64,000 nucleotides of DNA from Paenibacillus sp. FSL W8-0186 (GTDB lineage Bacteria > Bacillota > Bacilli > Paenibacillales > Paenibacillaceae). The notes below the pieces were generated by a model that was given only the letters and a program-made list of their open reading frames with translations, did not search any database and had not been told where the DNA came from. The stretch spans positions 5,587,501-5,651,500 of the forward strand of contig NZ_CP150207.1 of NCBI RefSeq assembly GCF_037969765.1, given 5' to 3'. The position numbers and the translations under genes are program-made. This document shows, in pieces, positions 35,925 through 45,398 of this stretch; position 1 is the stretch's first letter, and each line of letters opens with the position of its first letter.

Positions 35925-36851
35925 CTATCGTCTTGATCTCGTAATCATCTCACGCAGCGGCATAGCGATATCCAGGATTCCCACAATTTTCAGAGGCGGA
36001 ATAAATAACATCGCTATGATCAGCAACACCGGAATCGCCGGATTCCACTTCTTCTGATAAGCCAAGAAGAAGAAAAAGCTGGCTGCCTGAATCATAAACA
36101 AGAAATTGAGCAGCGGCGACAAATTCAGCAGCACCGTCCCGACGAAGCTGTCCATGACAGCGGCGCTGCCAAATAGCATGATCAATACCGTAGCCAGGTA
36201 ATACCAGATCAGCGCTCTCGGCAGTCTCCAGTCGCGCAGCGGCGGGAAGCTTCTCACCGAATGTCCAAGACTGTTCAACGTTGGCCGGGCAATCAGATGC
36301 GTTACGGCTGCAAGCAGAAACGAGCACATGATCATCGTAAATGGCGTCATTCTGGCCGCCAGGCTGGAAAGCTGCTGCGCCATTTCCGGAGACCAGACTA
36401 GATCCGAGGCGATCAACTCATTGTCAGCCATATTCTGCATCAGAGACATCATCGTATTTAGCGTCTCTTCAATCGAAGAGGCCAAATTGAAGTCATAGAT
36501 AACAGTAACAGCGAGAAATGCCAGCAGAAACTCCAGCAGAAGCGTTCCCGTTCCCATCACAACGACCTTGAGTGCAGAGGCCCGCGTCTTATACAAATGC
36601 CCCATGACCAAGGCCGGAACCATAAAAAATACGGCCAAGAGAATAATCACGGGATTAGACAAGAGCAAAGCCGCTGCGATCCATACGATCGCGATGTGAA
36701 ATGCAAATGCTCTCACCGATAACGTTGCGTAGAGGATTACGCCGGGCAATAGCAGAACGAAAATAGTTATAAAAGAAAAATGCGTTGCAAACGACAGCAG
36801 GAGCAGCAGATAGACTACGCTCCATGCCACCGAGGTCCAGCGTAAATTCAA
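35925..36851 (-). CDS. yybS: DUF2232 membrane protein (YybS family)
   Basis: A 308-residue polytopic membrane protein with about eight hydrophobic helices and short basic loops, ending PLREMITRSRR. The FHIAIVWIAAALLLSNPVIILLAVFFMVPALVMGHLYK region is typical of DUF2232 proteins, which in Bacillales lie directly upstream of gdpP as here (11-bp gap). The family has some resemblance to substrate-binding components of ECF-type transporters, but the cargo is unknown. Confidence 0.85.
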   Translation of the reverse strand: MNLRWTSVAWSVVYLLLLLSFATHFSFITIFVLLLPGVILYATLSVRAFAFHIAIVWIAAALLLSNPVIILLAVFFMVPALVMGHLYKTRASALKVVVMGTGTLLLEFLLAFLAVTVIYDFNLASSIEETLNTMMSLMQNMADNELIASDLVWSPEMAQQLSSLAARMTPFTMIMCSFLLAAVTHLIARPTLNSLGHSVRSFPPLRDWRLPRALIWYYLATVLIMLFGSAAVMDSFVGTVLLNLSPLLNFLFMIQAASFFFFLAYQKKWNPAIPVLLIIAMLFIPPLKIVGILDIAMPLREMITRSRR

Positions 36852-36857
36852 ATGGAT

Positions 36858-37160
36858 TCACCTCTTGCGCATATGTTCTTGCAATGTAGAAATATCCTGA
36901 TACCAATCTTCCAACTGGTGTCCTTCTTGCTCGTGTTTCTTTAGCTTTTCCAAGATATGATCGTCCATATCCTTATAGGATATGCCAAGCCTGCGTCCCA
37001 ATATGTAACAACTGACGACCAGACTGGCAAGACTATCACTTACCCGTGTCGTGCTGCCTTCCCACAATGCCTTGAATAAACGGGATACGTGATCGACCAC
37101 TTCCGTTTTGAGCCATTCAATCACTTTGGCGCGTTTGGCCACATCCATTTCTTTCTGCAT
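36858..37160 (-). CDS. MazG-like family protein
   Basis: A 100-residue soluble helical protein, MQKEMDVAKRAKVIEWLKTE. It shows the compact helix bundle of the short MazG-like family (VVDHVSRLFKALWEGSTTRVSDSLASLVVSCYILGRRLG), but I do not see the full E-x-x-E plus E-x-x-D metal set of active MazG pyrophosphatases. It precedes yybS by six bases. Start codon is uncertain; the ATG has only a distant GGGAGGG. Confidence 0.75.
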   Translation of the reverse strand: MQKEMDVAKRAKVIEWLKTEVVDHVSRLFKALWEGSTTRVSDSLASLVVSCYILGRRLGISYKDMDDHILEKLKKHEQEGHQLEDWYQDISTLQEHMRKR

Positions 37161-37246
37161 GGCGGACAGCTTCCACCCTCCCTGAAAAAGGCTTTATTCT
37201 TCATTATAGCATAAAGCAATTCATTCCCTTGAAGCAAACCTTGCGT

Positions 37247-37675
37247 CTAATTTTTGGGAACGGGTACATCCCGCGTCACAAAACGCTCGCAATACTCAAT
37301 AATTTGGCTGCGGCGCACGATGCCGATAAATCGGCCCATATCATCCACTACAGGCACAAAATTCTGCACTTTGGCCAAATTGATCAAGCCTTCCATATCC
37401 GCATCGATCGATACCGCCTTAATGTTCATCTTGAGCGGAACGTCCTTGAGCAAATATTTAGAAGCGTTCTCAAAAGTGACCCTGCCTCCGGAATTTTTCA
37501 TATACCATAGGAGATCACCTTCGGTTACCGTACCGACATACACCCCGTCCTTGCCGATAATCGGCACAGCGGTATACCTGTGATACTCCATTCTCTCCAA
37601 GGTCTGCCTTAATGTAGAATCCAGCGTTACGGAAACGACATCCTTTTTGGGAAGTAGAAAAAATGCGATATTCAT
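37247..37675 (-). CDS. CBS-domain pair protein
   Basis: A 142-residue protein made of two CBS domains (about residues 5-60 and 75-135), MNIAFFLLPKKDVVSVTLDS. CBS pairs bind adenine nucleotides such as ATP, AMP or c-di-AMP. The nearness to gdpP makes c-di-AMP an interesting but unproven ligand. The IVRRSQIIEYCER end is typical of stand-alone CBS proteins in Firmicutes. It appears to be transcribed alone; GGAGG lies upstream of the ATG. Confidence 0.88.
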   Translation of the reverse strand: MNIAFFLLPKKDVVSVTLDSTLRQTLERMEYHRYTAVPIIGKDGVYVGTVTEGDLLWYMKNSGGRVTFENASKYLLKDVPLKMNIKAVSIDADMEGLINLAKVQNFVPVVDDMGRFIGIVRRSQIIEYCERFVTRDVPVPKN

Positions 37676-37830
37676 AGATAAAAGTCCTCCTCTGCCCTTT
37701 TCAGACTCTCCTATTGACTACGATTCAAAGAAGGTTTTGTTCCACTACAGGTGCGAAATCGGCAGCCGGAAACCGGACTGCCGAATAAAGTTTAGTAAGG
37801 ATGGATTTAATAAGGACATATATAGAATCT

Positions 37831-38883
37831 TTATAACGAAGGCTGCTCGGTATTTTGCCCCTCTTGGGCGGACTGTGCATTAGGATTCAGCAAATCCTCT
37901 GTCTTCGTATTCGGATCCGACCAGTTCTCGATCAGCTGCTCGGCAAAAGTCACATCTTCTTCATTCGCCTGAATATAATAGACTCCGTTTTTGCGCATCC
38001 CTTCACCCATAATGGTAAACCCGCTGATTTGCGGCGCTTGATTGGTCAGCAGCTGCTTGGAGAGATCGATGATAAAGCTAGGGGTCATGTCTGTCTTGAA
38101 GTTCTCACCCAGCATATTCATCAGATCGGGGATTTTCCCGATTTGATCCAGCTTCAGCATGCGGTCTACCAGCGCACTCAAGAAAATCTGATGCCGCTTC
38201 GTCCGGTTGAAGTCGCTATCCTCCCGGTATCTGACGAAGTTAAGCGCCTCTTGCCCATCGTACAACGGCTTGCCTGCCTTGATGGTGAATTTCTCGTGGT
38301 CCTTGTGTTTATTGACGATATCCTTATCGATCGGCAGCTCAATGCCGCCCAGTTCATCGACAACTTCCCGAAGCCCCTCAAAATTGATGGCTGCGTAATA
38401 GTCAGCAGGATATCCTAAGAAATTGGCTACCGTATCCTTGGACATTTTGGCCCCGCCAAAAGCATAGGCATGGTTGATTTTATCGCTCTTGTCCCTGCCT
38501 ACGATTTCCGTGTACGTATCCCGCGGAATTGAAACCAGCAGTACTTTGGAATCTTCCGGACGTACGACGGCGTAGATCAGCGTATCGGAGCGGGCCGGCT
38601 CGTTGTCACGCTGGTCAACTCCCAGCAGCAAAGCAGTGAACGGCTCCGTTTGCTTAGCTGCAACGGGCTTGGGTTTCTCTCCATCAATGGGGGAATACGA
38701 CTTCTCCAGCTTCTCCTCCACCTGCCCAGATAGGAACAAATCAAAGGCCATCAGGGCCAATGGCTTGCGGAATGTATATGCGCCGGCTCCGACTATAATC
38801 AGAACCAGCAGCGTGATGAGCAGGCCTTTAAGTCTGCTGCGCTTCTTCTTTATATTCTTTACTCTATTTCCTCGTTCTAACAT
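37831..38883 (-). CDS. LytR-CpsA-Psr (LCP) family cell-wall ligase
   Basis: A 350-residue membrane-anchored enzyme that attaches polymers such as teichoic acid or capsule to peptidoglycan from a lipid-linked precursor. Basic head, one membrane helix (about residues 20-40), then the LCP domain with the conserved arginines and aspartates: LLGVDQRDNEPARSDTLIY, VSIPRDTYTEI, INHAYAFGG, VNFVRYREDSDFNRTKRHQ. The tail after about residue 310 is Asn/Gln-rich. ATG 38883 has GGAGG six bases upstream; ATG 38886 is too near. Bases 38884-39112 contain nothing else I can support. Confidence 0.93.
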   Translation of the reverse strand: MLERGNRVKNIKKKRSRLKGLLITLLVLIIVGAGAYTFRKPLALMAFDLFLSGQVEEKLEKSYSPIDGEKPKPVAAKQTEPFTALLLGVDQRDNEPARSDTLIYAVVRPEDSKVLLVSIPRDTYTEIVGRDKSDKINHAYAFGGAKMSKDTVANFLGYPADYYAAINFEGLREVVDELGGIELPIDKDIVNKHKDHEKFTIKAGKPLYDGQEALNFVRYREDSDFNRTKRHQIFLSALVDRMLKLDQIGKIPDLMNMLGENFKTDMTPSFIIDLSKQLLTNQAPQISGFTIMGEGMRKNGVYYIQANEEDVTFAEQLIENWSDPNTKTEDLLNPNAQSAQEGQNTEQPSL

Positions 38884-39112
38884 CATATGCCTCCCATGGT
38901 TTGTACTATACGGCTCTCCTTCGCAATGTCTTTCACTTTACGGTAAATAGCCGCAATACCAGGCGTCTTCAATTAATTGTAAACCGTAGCCTTCGGCAAA
39001 AAACTACAAAATAGTAATTTAACAGGCACAAAACAAATAACTCTATCGCTTCGTACTATACCATAAACGGGTTTTTCCGCACAAATATGTTGTTGGAAGA
39101 GCACCAAAAAAA

Positions 39113-39131
39113 TCCCCCCTGCACGGGGGGA
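39113..39131 (-). terminator. Intrinsic terminator of the opp operon
   Basis: TCCCCCC (39113-39119) pairs with GGGGGGA (39125-39131) around a short loop, and leftward it is followed by a run of T. It lies just after the last gene of the oligopeptide transporter operon. Confidence 0.85.
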
Positions 39132-39166
39132 TGGATTCATTGCATAACTTCTAGCCGAAAACTCTT

Positions 39167-40996
39167 CTACTCCGCTACAAATGGCTTATCCTGCGATACC
39201 GCAAGTTCATGGAGATAGATGCCGGTGCCATCGCCGATCGCATAATTAAGTATTCGTTTGTTAACAGGTACGATTTCGGAACGATATAACGTTGGGAATA
39301 CAGGAATTTCATTGACCATTAACTGCTGCCACTCTTTATAGATGGCTTGGCGAGTAGCCACATCGAAAGCCTTCTCGGAGACCCCCTCTGCTAGCAGGCG
39401 GTCATTCTCTTCGCTGGCGTATCTCGGAAAGTTGAACAGCGCATCCCGCCCATACAGGCCCGTCGGGTCAACGTCGATGCCCACGCTCCATGCGCCCATA
39501 TAAACATCGACGTTTGGATCATCCTTTCCGTTATTTCCTACGCGATCGTAGAATGAGTTGAATTCAGCCAGTTCCAGGTTAACATTCAGCCCGATCGCAT
39601 TCCAGGACTGTACATAATAACGGGCCAACGGCTCCGCAATATCTCCGCCCGTCATGGATATGAAATTGATCACCAGCTCGCTTCCATCCGGTTTCGTGCG
39701 GAATTCACCGTTTTTCTTATAACCGGCTTCATCCAGAATTTGATTGGCCTTCTCCACGTCATACGCAATTCCTGGATTGCTGGCATCATGGAACTCCGGA
39801 TGTGACGGAGGGATCAGCGTCGTTGCGTTCCAGCGCAGGCCATGGTAGAAGCGCTTGCCCACCTGGTCATTATCCACGGCATGCCACATGGCTCTGCGCA
39901 GGTTCACATCGGCCATTTTGGCATTGGGGTCCGGGGCTACGACCTTATTGGCTTCATCCCACTTGCCCAGCTTAAAGCCGATATACGTATATGCCCGATC
40001 GATAACTCCTAAATATTCTACATTGGACATGTTCGCATTGTCAGGGAACTGGTCAATCGGGAACGAATCCACCAGATCGACCCCGCCCGATTTCAATTGC
40101 TGTACGATCGTCGTCGGATTGATCACCTTGAGCACGACTTTATCCAGATGGGGCTCGCCGCGCCAATAATCCGGATTCTTGACATAAACCACGGATTCCC
40201 CCGGTACGATACTCTCCACCTTGAAGGGACCGAAGCTGATTGGCTTCTCGCGCACTGCTGAAGAGGATGACATCTTAGCGACCTCCATATCTCCAAAAAT
40301 GTGCTTCGCTAGCGGATACGTCCAGATGCTGCCCGTCAATAATGACGGCGTGGATTTAATGTACGTAATTTGCAGCTTCTTATCGCTCAGCACTTTAATG
40401 CCGGAAATCTTATCCGCTTTGCCTTCCCGGTATTCGACCAACCCTTCAATATTCGTGAAATCAGAGCCGTAGCGCGGGCCATCATAATCCTTGTGGGCGA
40501 TGACCTCATGAGCGAACTCCCAGTCCTCTGCAGTTACAGGTTTACCGTCATGCCAGTTGACATTGTCGCGAATCGTGAAGGTAAAGGTTCTTCCATCCTC
40601 CGATACCTCATAGGTCGCTGCCCCATCGTTCGTGAACACATAGTTCTTATCCCACGTTAATAACGATTCATCAAACCACTCTAGAACCTTGGCGTCAGGA
40701 ATACCCGAGGAGAAATTATAATTGAGTATGCCTTCGAATGCCGTATCGGTGACAAGGCCGTACGTAATCGTCCCCCCTTTGATTGGTTCCCCTTCATTCG
40801 TCTTGACATTGCTGAAATCCTCAATGGAATACAGACCTTCCTCTGTCTGTTTCTTGTTGCCGTCCGTCTGGTTTGGCGTGTTCGTCGGACTGGGCAGAGT
40901 CACATCGTTCCCTTTGCCGGATGTGCAGGCGGAAAGAACAATCATAAATGCAAACAATAGCGGCAGCAGCGTTTTGGAGCTAAACCTTTTTTTCAT
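39167..40996 (-). CDS. oppA: Oligopeptide ABC transporter substrate-binding lipoprotein
   Basis: A 609-residue extracellular binding protein of the peptide/nickel class (SBP_bac_5). Signal peptide with lipobox LSAC (FAFMIVLSAC), so it is a lipoprotein. Family blocks include FTIRDNVNWHDGKPVTAEDWEFA and ALWH-like LRRAMWHAVDNDQVG with the C-terminal NEIPVFPTLYRSEIVPVN. It binds peptides for the permease encoded upstream; it is the last gene of the operon, 15 bp after oppC. ATG 40996 has GGGAGG. Unusually long Thr/Asn/Asp linker after the lipobox. Symbol by analogy; dpp or app is equally possible. Confidence 0.93.
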   Translation of the reverse strand: MKKRFSSKTLLPLLFAFMIVLSACTSGKGNDVTLPSPTNTPNQTDGNKKQTEEGLYSIEDFSNVKTNEGEPIKGGTITYGLVTDTAFEGILNYNFSSGIPDAKVLEWFDESLLTWDKNYVFTNDGAATYEVSEDGRTFTFTIRDNVNWHDGKPVTAEDWEFAHEVIAHKDYDGPRYGSDFTNIEGLVEYREGKADKISGIKVLSDKKLQITYIKSTPSLLTGSIWTYPLAKHIFGDMEVAKMSSSSAVREKPISFGPFKVESIVPGESVVYVKNPDYWRGEPHLDKVVLKVINPTTIVQQLKSGGVDLVDSFPIDQFPDNANMSNVEYLGVIDRAYTYIGFKLGKWDEANKVVAPDPNAKMADVNLRRAMWHAVDNDQVGKRFYHGLRWNATTLIPPSHPEFHDASNPGIAYDVEKANQILDEAGYKKNGEFRTKPDGSELVINFISMTGGDIAEPLARYYVQSWNAIGLNVNLELAEFNSFYDRVGNNGKDDPNVDVYMGAWSVGIDVDPTGLYGRDALFNFPRYASEENDRLLAEGVSEKAFDVATRQAIYKEWQQLMVNEIPVFPTLYRSEIVPVNKRILNYAIGDGTGIYLHELAVSQDKPFVAE

Positions 40997-41011
40997 CAAA
41001 TTTCCTCCCTT

Positions 41012-41920
41012 TTATCCTCTTCTTTGTCTTGCATCCGTCGCACGCTTGAGCGCTTGACCGACATTGTTTATGCTAAGCATCAATACAAGAATGAGTAGTG
41101 ATGCCGGCAACCAAATCCACCACCGATACTCCAGCGTCTGCGGATTCCGGGCGTAGCTGACCAGGGTTCCGAGACTGGGGGTGCTCTCCGGAAAACCGAA
41201 TCCCAAAAAAGACAAGCCTGACTCCAGGCCGATATTGGCCGCTAAATTCAACGTCATCGTCACAATGATAATGGAGCTTAAATTGGGCAGGACCTGGGTG
41301 AACATAATCTTTAGATGGGATGAGCCGAGCGTCCTTGAGGCCTTTACATATTCAAGTTCCTTCTCCTGCAATGCCTTCGATCTTATGAGACGGGCTATCC
41401 CCATCCATAGAAATGCAGTCATGATCAAGGAGAAAGATATAATGCTGTATTTCGGAACTGCAGCTACAAAGGCAATGACGATCATCAGCGTAGGCAGAAT
41501 CATAAAAAAATCAACGATCCGCATCGATATGTTATCTGCCGTTCCCCCAAAATAACCCGATATAAGTCCCACCAGGATGCCGATGATCCCGGTGAGCACC
41601 GTTACGATAATCCCGATCGACAGCGAGTTTCTCGTACCGATAATCAATTGCCCGAAGACATCTCTCCCGCCATAGTCTGTGCCTAACCAGAACTTGGAGG
41701 ACGGTGGCTGATACAATGCAAATAGATCGACCGTAACAATCTGTTTTTGATCCAGGATCAAAGATATGCCATAGACCGCAACGACGACGAGCCCCAATAA
41801 AATCAAGGATCCTAAAGCCATCTTATCCCGCTTGATTTCCCGCCATAAAATCTGCCAGCTTGAGGGGCTGGCCGCTGGCTCATAGGCTCCGTCCTCCGCT
41901 AGCCTGCTTGCCTTATTCAT
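41012..41920 (-). CDS. oppC: Oligopeptide ABC transporter permease (OppC type)
   Basis: A 302-residue permease with an N-terminal helix, about five more helices and the binding-protein-dependent transport motif EYVKASRTLGSSHLKIMFTQV containing the EAA loop that contacts the ATPase. Long extracytoplasmic loop after helix 1 and FWLGTDYGGRDVFGQLIIG are typical of OppC/DppC. AGGGGTG is eight bases before ATG 41920, preferred to an in-frame ATG at 41950 that overlaps the oppB stop. Confidence 0.93.
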   Translation of the reverse strand: MNKASRLAEDGAYEPAASPSSWQILWREIKRDKMALGSLILLGLVVVAVYGISLILDQKQIVTVDLFALYQPPSSKFWLGTDYGGRDVFGQLIIGTRNSLSIGIIVTVLTGIIGILVGLISGYFGGTADNISMRIVDFFMILPTLMIVIAFVAAVPKYSIISFSLIMTAFLWMGIARLIRSKALQEKELEYVKASRTLGSSHLKIMFTQVLPNLSSIIIVTMTLNLAANIGLESGLSFLGFGFPESTPSLGTLVSYARNPQTLEYRWWIWLPASLLILVLMLSINNVGQALKRATDARQRRG

Positions 41921-41949
41921 TTCATCATCACCCCTATGCGTTCTAAGCA

Positions 41950-42921
41950 TTATTTAATGCGAATGCGAGGATCCACGATGCCCAGAATGATATCGGAAAT
42001 TAAAGAACCTAAAATGGAAGCAATGCCATAAAGAAGAACCAGGGCGGTAACGACGCTAAAATCACGGATCAAAATAGAATTTAGAAACAGCTGTCCCATC
42101 CCCGGATAACTAAAAATATATTCGATGAACACAGTTCCCCCGATGAGTCCCGTTATTTCATAACCAAAAAATGCGGCGATTGGCAAAAGCGAGTTTCGCA
42201 AAATATGATGCGTATAAACGCGAGATTCCGATGCTCCCTTCGCTCTAGCCAGCAAAACGAAATCCTTCTGCTTCGTATCAATAATCTCGCTGCGTAAATA
42301 CTGTACAGTAGACACGGTAGTTATCAGAGCCATAGACAATGCTGGGAGCAATAAATGGTATAGTTTACTGGCCATGTAGTCGAAGCTGCCCGGAACAAGC
42401 CCGGGAGTTACGCTTCCTTCCGTGGGGAACGCCCGGAAATGAAACCCGAAAATCCACAGCATAAGGAGCGAGAAAATGAACAAAGGCGCAGCGAATCCCA
42501 GATAGGTATAACCGGTAATAATCCGGTCCCCCCAAGTATCGTTATAACGACCGCTAATGATTCCAAGCGGGATGGCGATGAGATAAGTAATTACTAACGT
42601 AACCAAAGACAGCCAGATCGTATTGCTGATCCGTTGCCCGATTAAATCTGTCACGGGCATTTTAAACCGGAAGGATTGGCCAAAGTCACCCTGAACTGCC
42701 CTCTTGACCCAATCCCAATATTGAATATGCCAAGGATTGTTCAGTCCCAGCTTCTCTCGCTGCTCGGCTAACATCGACGGATCAACACTAGGATCAAGCA
42801 TTCCGGTCAAGGCATCCCCCGGCAATGATTTCGCAAGAATAAATACGAGAACGCTCAGCAGGATAATTTGCGGAATCATGATCATCAGCCTGCGCAGAAT
42901 TGTTTTCCACATCAGCTTCAC
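41950..42921 (-). CDS. oppB: Oligopeptide ABC transporter permease (OppB type)
   Basis: A 323-residue permease with six helices, ending GIVDPRIRIK. The N-terminal KTILRRLMIMIPQIILLSVLVFIL, the P-G-D-A-L block and the cytoplasmic EAA loop DFVLLARAKGASESRVYTHHILRNSL are those of OppB/DppB. It overlaps oppF by four bases and forms the membrane channel with OppC. Confidence 0.94.
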   Translation of the reverse strand: MKLMWKTILRRLMIMIPQIILLSVLVFILAKSLPGDALTGMLDPSVDPSMLAEQREKLGLNNPWHIQYWDWVKRAVQGDFGQSFRFKMPVTDLIGQRISNTIWLSLVTLVITYLIAIPLGIISGRYNDTWGDRIITGYTYLGFAAPLFIFSLLMLWIFGFHFRAFPTEGSVTPGLVPGSFDYMASKLYHLLLPALSMALITTVSTVQYLRSEIIDTKQKDFVLLARAKGASESRVYTHHILRNSLLPIAAFFGYEITGLIGGTVFIEYIFSYPGMGQLFLNSILIRDFSVVTALVLLYGIASILGSLISDIILGIVDPRIRIK

Positions 42922-43853
42922 CCCCTTTCGGGCAATGCCGCAAAGTGAGTGGTGGATAGCGGTTTTAAATCGTAAGCCAGTCCTTCTTGATCAAAATAAC
43001 GGGAATACGCCTCCTCATATTCCAGACGGATCGTTTGACGCAGCCGCTGACGCTTCTCCCGCTGCCTCGGATCCAGATCCGGAATGGCTGCCAGGAGACG
43101 CTTCGTATAAATATGCTGAGGATTCTCAAAAATATCCCTCGTAGTGCCCTGTTCTACATGCCGCCCCTTGTACATAATGCCGATATAATCGCACATGTGG
43201 CGGATTATCCCGAGATCATGGCTAATGAATAAATAGGTGAGATTAAGCTCTTTTTGAATGTCCTGCATGAAGTTCAGCACCTGGGCCTGGACGGAGACGT
43301 CCAGCGAAGATACCGGTTCATCAGCTATAATGAGCTTAGGCTTCAAAGCGATTGCCCGGGCTATGCCGATCCGCTGACGCTGTCCTCCGGAAAATTCATG
43401 CGGATATTTATGTATCGTCTCTGCGCTTAAGCCGACCTGGGTCAAAAGCTCCTGTACGCGGCGCTTCTCCTCCCCAGCCGACAATCGCTCGAAATTGCGC
43501 AGCGGCTCCGCCACGATATCCAGCACCCGCTTCTTCGGATTCAATGACGAATACGGATCCTGGAAGATCATCTGAATATCTCTGCGGAACTTTGAACGGC
43601 TTCGGCGCATGCCTTTGCCGATGTCCTCCCCTTGAAATAAGATCTGTCCCGCGGTGACCGGGTTCAAACCGATAATCGCCCGCCCTGTCGTTGTCTTCCC
43701 TGAGCCGGACTCTCCAACGAGACCATAGGTCTGCCCAGGCTCTATACTCAAGCTGACGCCGTCCACTGCCTTTACCCGATCAATGACCCTTCTGAACACC
43801 CCGCCGTAGACCGGAAAATACACCTTCAAATCTCTAACCTCAAGAAGTGCCAT
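42918..43853 (-). CDS. oppF: Oligopeptide ABC transporter ATPase (OppF type)
   Basis: A 311-residue ATP-binding subunit. Walker A GESGSGKTTTGRA, signature LSGGQ-like FSGGQRQRIGIARA, Walker B LIIADEPVSSLDVS and H-loop SHDLGIIRHM. The C-terminal segment after about residue 250 is the oligopeptide-transporter extension, without the clear cysteine cluster of many OppF proteins. It energises the permease together with OppD, whose gene lies 12 bp upstream. Confidence 0.94.
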   Translation of the reverse strand: MALLEVRDLKVYFPVYGGVFRRVIDRVKAVDGVSLSIEPGQTYGLVGESGSGKTTTGRAIIGLNPVTAGQILFQGEDIGKGMRRSRSKFRRDIQMIFQDPYSSLNPKKRVLDIVAEPLRNFERLSAGEEKRRVQELLTQVGLSAETIHKYPHEFSGGQRQRIGIARAIALKPKLIIADEPVSSLDVSVQAQVLNFMQDIQKELNLTYLFISHDLGIIRHMCDYIGIMYKGRHVEQGTTRDIFENPQHIYTKRLLAAIPDLDPRQREKRQRLRQTIRLEYEEAYSRYFDQEGLAYDLKPLSTTHFAALPERG

Positions 43854-43865
43854 ACGTATTCCTCC

Positions 43866-44876
43866 TTAGTGATCGAGAAAGTGAAAATCCTTATAGCATG
43901 TACAGCGCACATAGTGGCCCGGTTCGACCTCATGCAGCTGAGGATCTGCCTCGTGCTTCGATTCACTGATCCATGGAATACGTGATCTAAAGCGGCAGCC
44001 TTGACGGGGCAAGAGCTTCAGTGACGGTACCACGCCATGGATCACATGCAGCTTCGTCCTCTCGTCGCTCGCGGTAGGTATGGAGCTCATTAAGGAACGG
44101 GTATAGGGGTGCTTCGCATTTGTCATCAGCGCATAAATTGAAGCGATTTCAACAATCTGGCCGGCATACATGACCGCTACCCGATCCGCCATCTCCGCCA
44201 CAACGCCCAAATCATGCGTAATGAGAATAATTCCTGCATCCATATCTTCTTTAAGGCGCCGGATCAGTTCTAAAATTTGCAGCTGAATCGTAACGTCAAG
44301 AGCCGTCGTCGGCTCATCGGCAATTAACAGCTTCGGCTCGTTTGCGATGGCGATCGCAATGACTACCCGCTGCCGCATGCCGCCGGATAATTCATGAGGA
44401 TATTGCCCGTATGTATATTCCGGGCGGGGAATCCCTACTTTATGCAATAATTCGATAGCTTGTTCTCTTCTGTGCTTTCTGGATTTCTTAGTTAACGAAG
44501 ATGGTTTGGATTCATGAAGAAGCAGTACTTCTTCAATTTGTTCTCCAATAATCATTAGAGGATTAAGTGCAGATAGAGGATCCTGAAAGATCATACTGAC
44601 TTCGTTACCACGAAGCCTGTTCAGTTCAGCAGGAGACATTGCTGCGAGGTTCTGGCCATGGTAGTAAATCTTGCCCTCCATACGAGCACGCGTATGCAGC
44701 CCCATAATGGAAAAAGCCAACGCGCTTTTACCCGAGCCAGACTCACCGACGATAGCCAGTATTTCATTTTTCTTAACCGTTAGACTAAGGTCGTCCACAG
44801 CGGCATACCATTCATCGGATATGCGAAATGAGGTCGATAAATTCTCGATTTTCAAAAGTTCTTCATTCACATTCAT
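43866..44876 (-). CDS. oppD: Oligopeptide ABC transporter ATPase (OppD type)
   Basis: A 336-residue ATPase, first gene of the operon. Walker A GESGSGKSALAFS, signature ELSGGMRQRVVIAIA, Walker B LLIADEPTTALDVT, H-loop THDLGVVAEMADRVAVMYAGQ, and the C-terminal oligopeptide domain with the cysteine-containing CRFRSRIPW and YVRCTCYKD region typical of Opp/Dpp ATPases with an iron-sulfur-like cluster. A sigma-A promoter lies about 25-55 bases upstream. The start is ATG 44876 or the adjoining GTG 44879. Confidence 0.93.
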   Translation of the reverse strand: MNVNEELLKIENLSTSFRISDEWYAAVDDLSLTVKKNEILAIVGESGSGKSALAFSIMGLHTRARMEGKIYYHGQNLAAMSPAELNRLRGNEVSMIFQDPLSALNPLMIIGEQIEEVLLLHESKPSSLTKKSRKHRREQAIELLHKVGIPRPEYTYGQYPHELSGGMRQRVVIAIAIANEPKLLIADEPTTALDVTIQLQILELIRRLKEDMDAGIILITHDLGVVAEMADRVAVMYAGQIVEIASIYALMTNAKHPYTRSLMSSIPTASDERTKLHVIHGVVPSLKLLPRQGCRFRSRIPWISESKHEADPQLHEVEPGHYVRCTCYKDFHFLDH

Positions 44877-44900
44877 CACCCTGTCAAGTTATTTAATGAC

Positions 44901-44929
44901 ATTATAAGAATGGCAATCATTGCAAACAA
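44901..44929 (-). promoter_or_regulatory. Sigma-A promoter of the opp operon
   Basis: Minus strand TTGTTT (44924-44929), 17 bases, TATAAT (44901-44906). The -10 box is perfect. It would give a leader of about 20 bases before oppD. Confidence 0.6.
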
Positions 44930-45092
44930 AGCGCATATATTTACTCGGTTTTAATTTTTCTCCTCTGCGAGAATAATGTATATAAAGTGGATTTAATGGA
45001 AAATAATTTATTTTCTATAAATATATCCTATTGAGCCTTTTTTTCCAAGCACTTTTTCCAAAGTCAGTAAATTTAGGAGCCTAAATTAAAAA

Positions 45093-45108
45093 AGCACCGT
45101 TTGGTGCT
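45093..45108 (-). terminator. Intrinsic terminator of the bacteriocin cluster
   Basis: GCACC (about 45094-45098) pairs with GGTGC (about 45103-45107), followed leftward by TTTTTT. It lies directly after the last gene of the cluster at 45117, so the locus has its own end. Confidence 0.8.
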
Positions 45109-45116
45109 ATATTAAG

Positions 45117-45398
45117 TTACACAATAAAAAATGATATAAAGGCAATAAGAAACAGGAGCGATAGCAAAAGCCGCGACCAATTCAGCCATATGGCTTTAAC
45201 ATCCTTCATCGTCTTTCCCCATACCCACCAGGCTGCTATAAAAATCAAAATGATGACGAATCGGTTATGGGTTAATCCAAGCAGATCAAAAGCGTAACTG
45301 GCGATATATCGGTCCTCGCCTATTTTTATACTGGATAAGACGGCTAACAGCATTATCAATCCAGCAAGTAATCCAATCCATTGTTTCATCTTAAACAT
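45117..45398 (-). CDS. Small cationic membrane protein, probable circular-bacteriocin immunity protein
   Basis: A 93-residue hydrophobic protein with three predicted membrane helices (about residues 7-25, 40-58 and 68-90) and a high proportion of Lys, Trp and Ile (KMKQWIG, WWVWGKTMKDVKAIWLNW). Circular bacteriocin loci end with exactly such a small, basic, membrane-embedded immunity protein that protects the producer, for example in carnocyclin A, garvicin ML and uberolysin clusters. The ATG at 45398 has AAGAGG upstream and overlaps the ABC ATPase stop by eight bases. Function is inferred from size, charge and position; the family is too variable to identify by sequence alone. Confidence 0.75.
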   Translation of the reverse strand: MFKMKQWIGLLAGLIMLLAVLSSIKIGEDRYIASYAFDLLGLTHNRFVIILIFIAAWWVWGKTMKDVKAIWLNWSRLLLSLLFLIAFISFFIV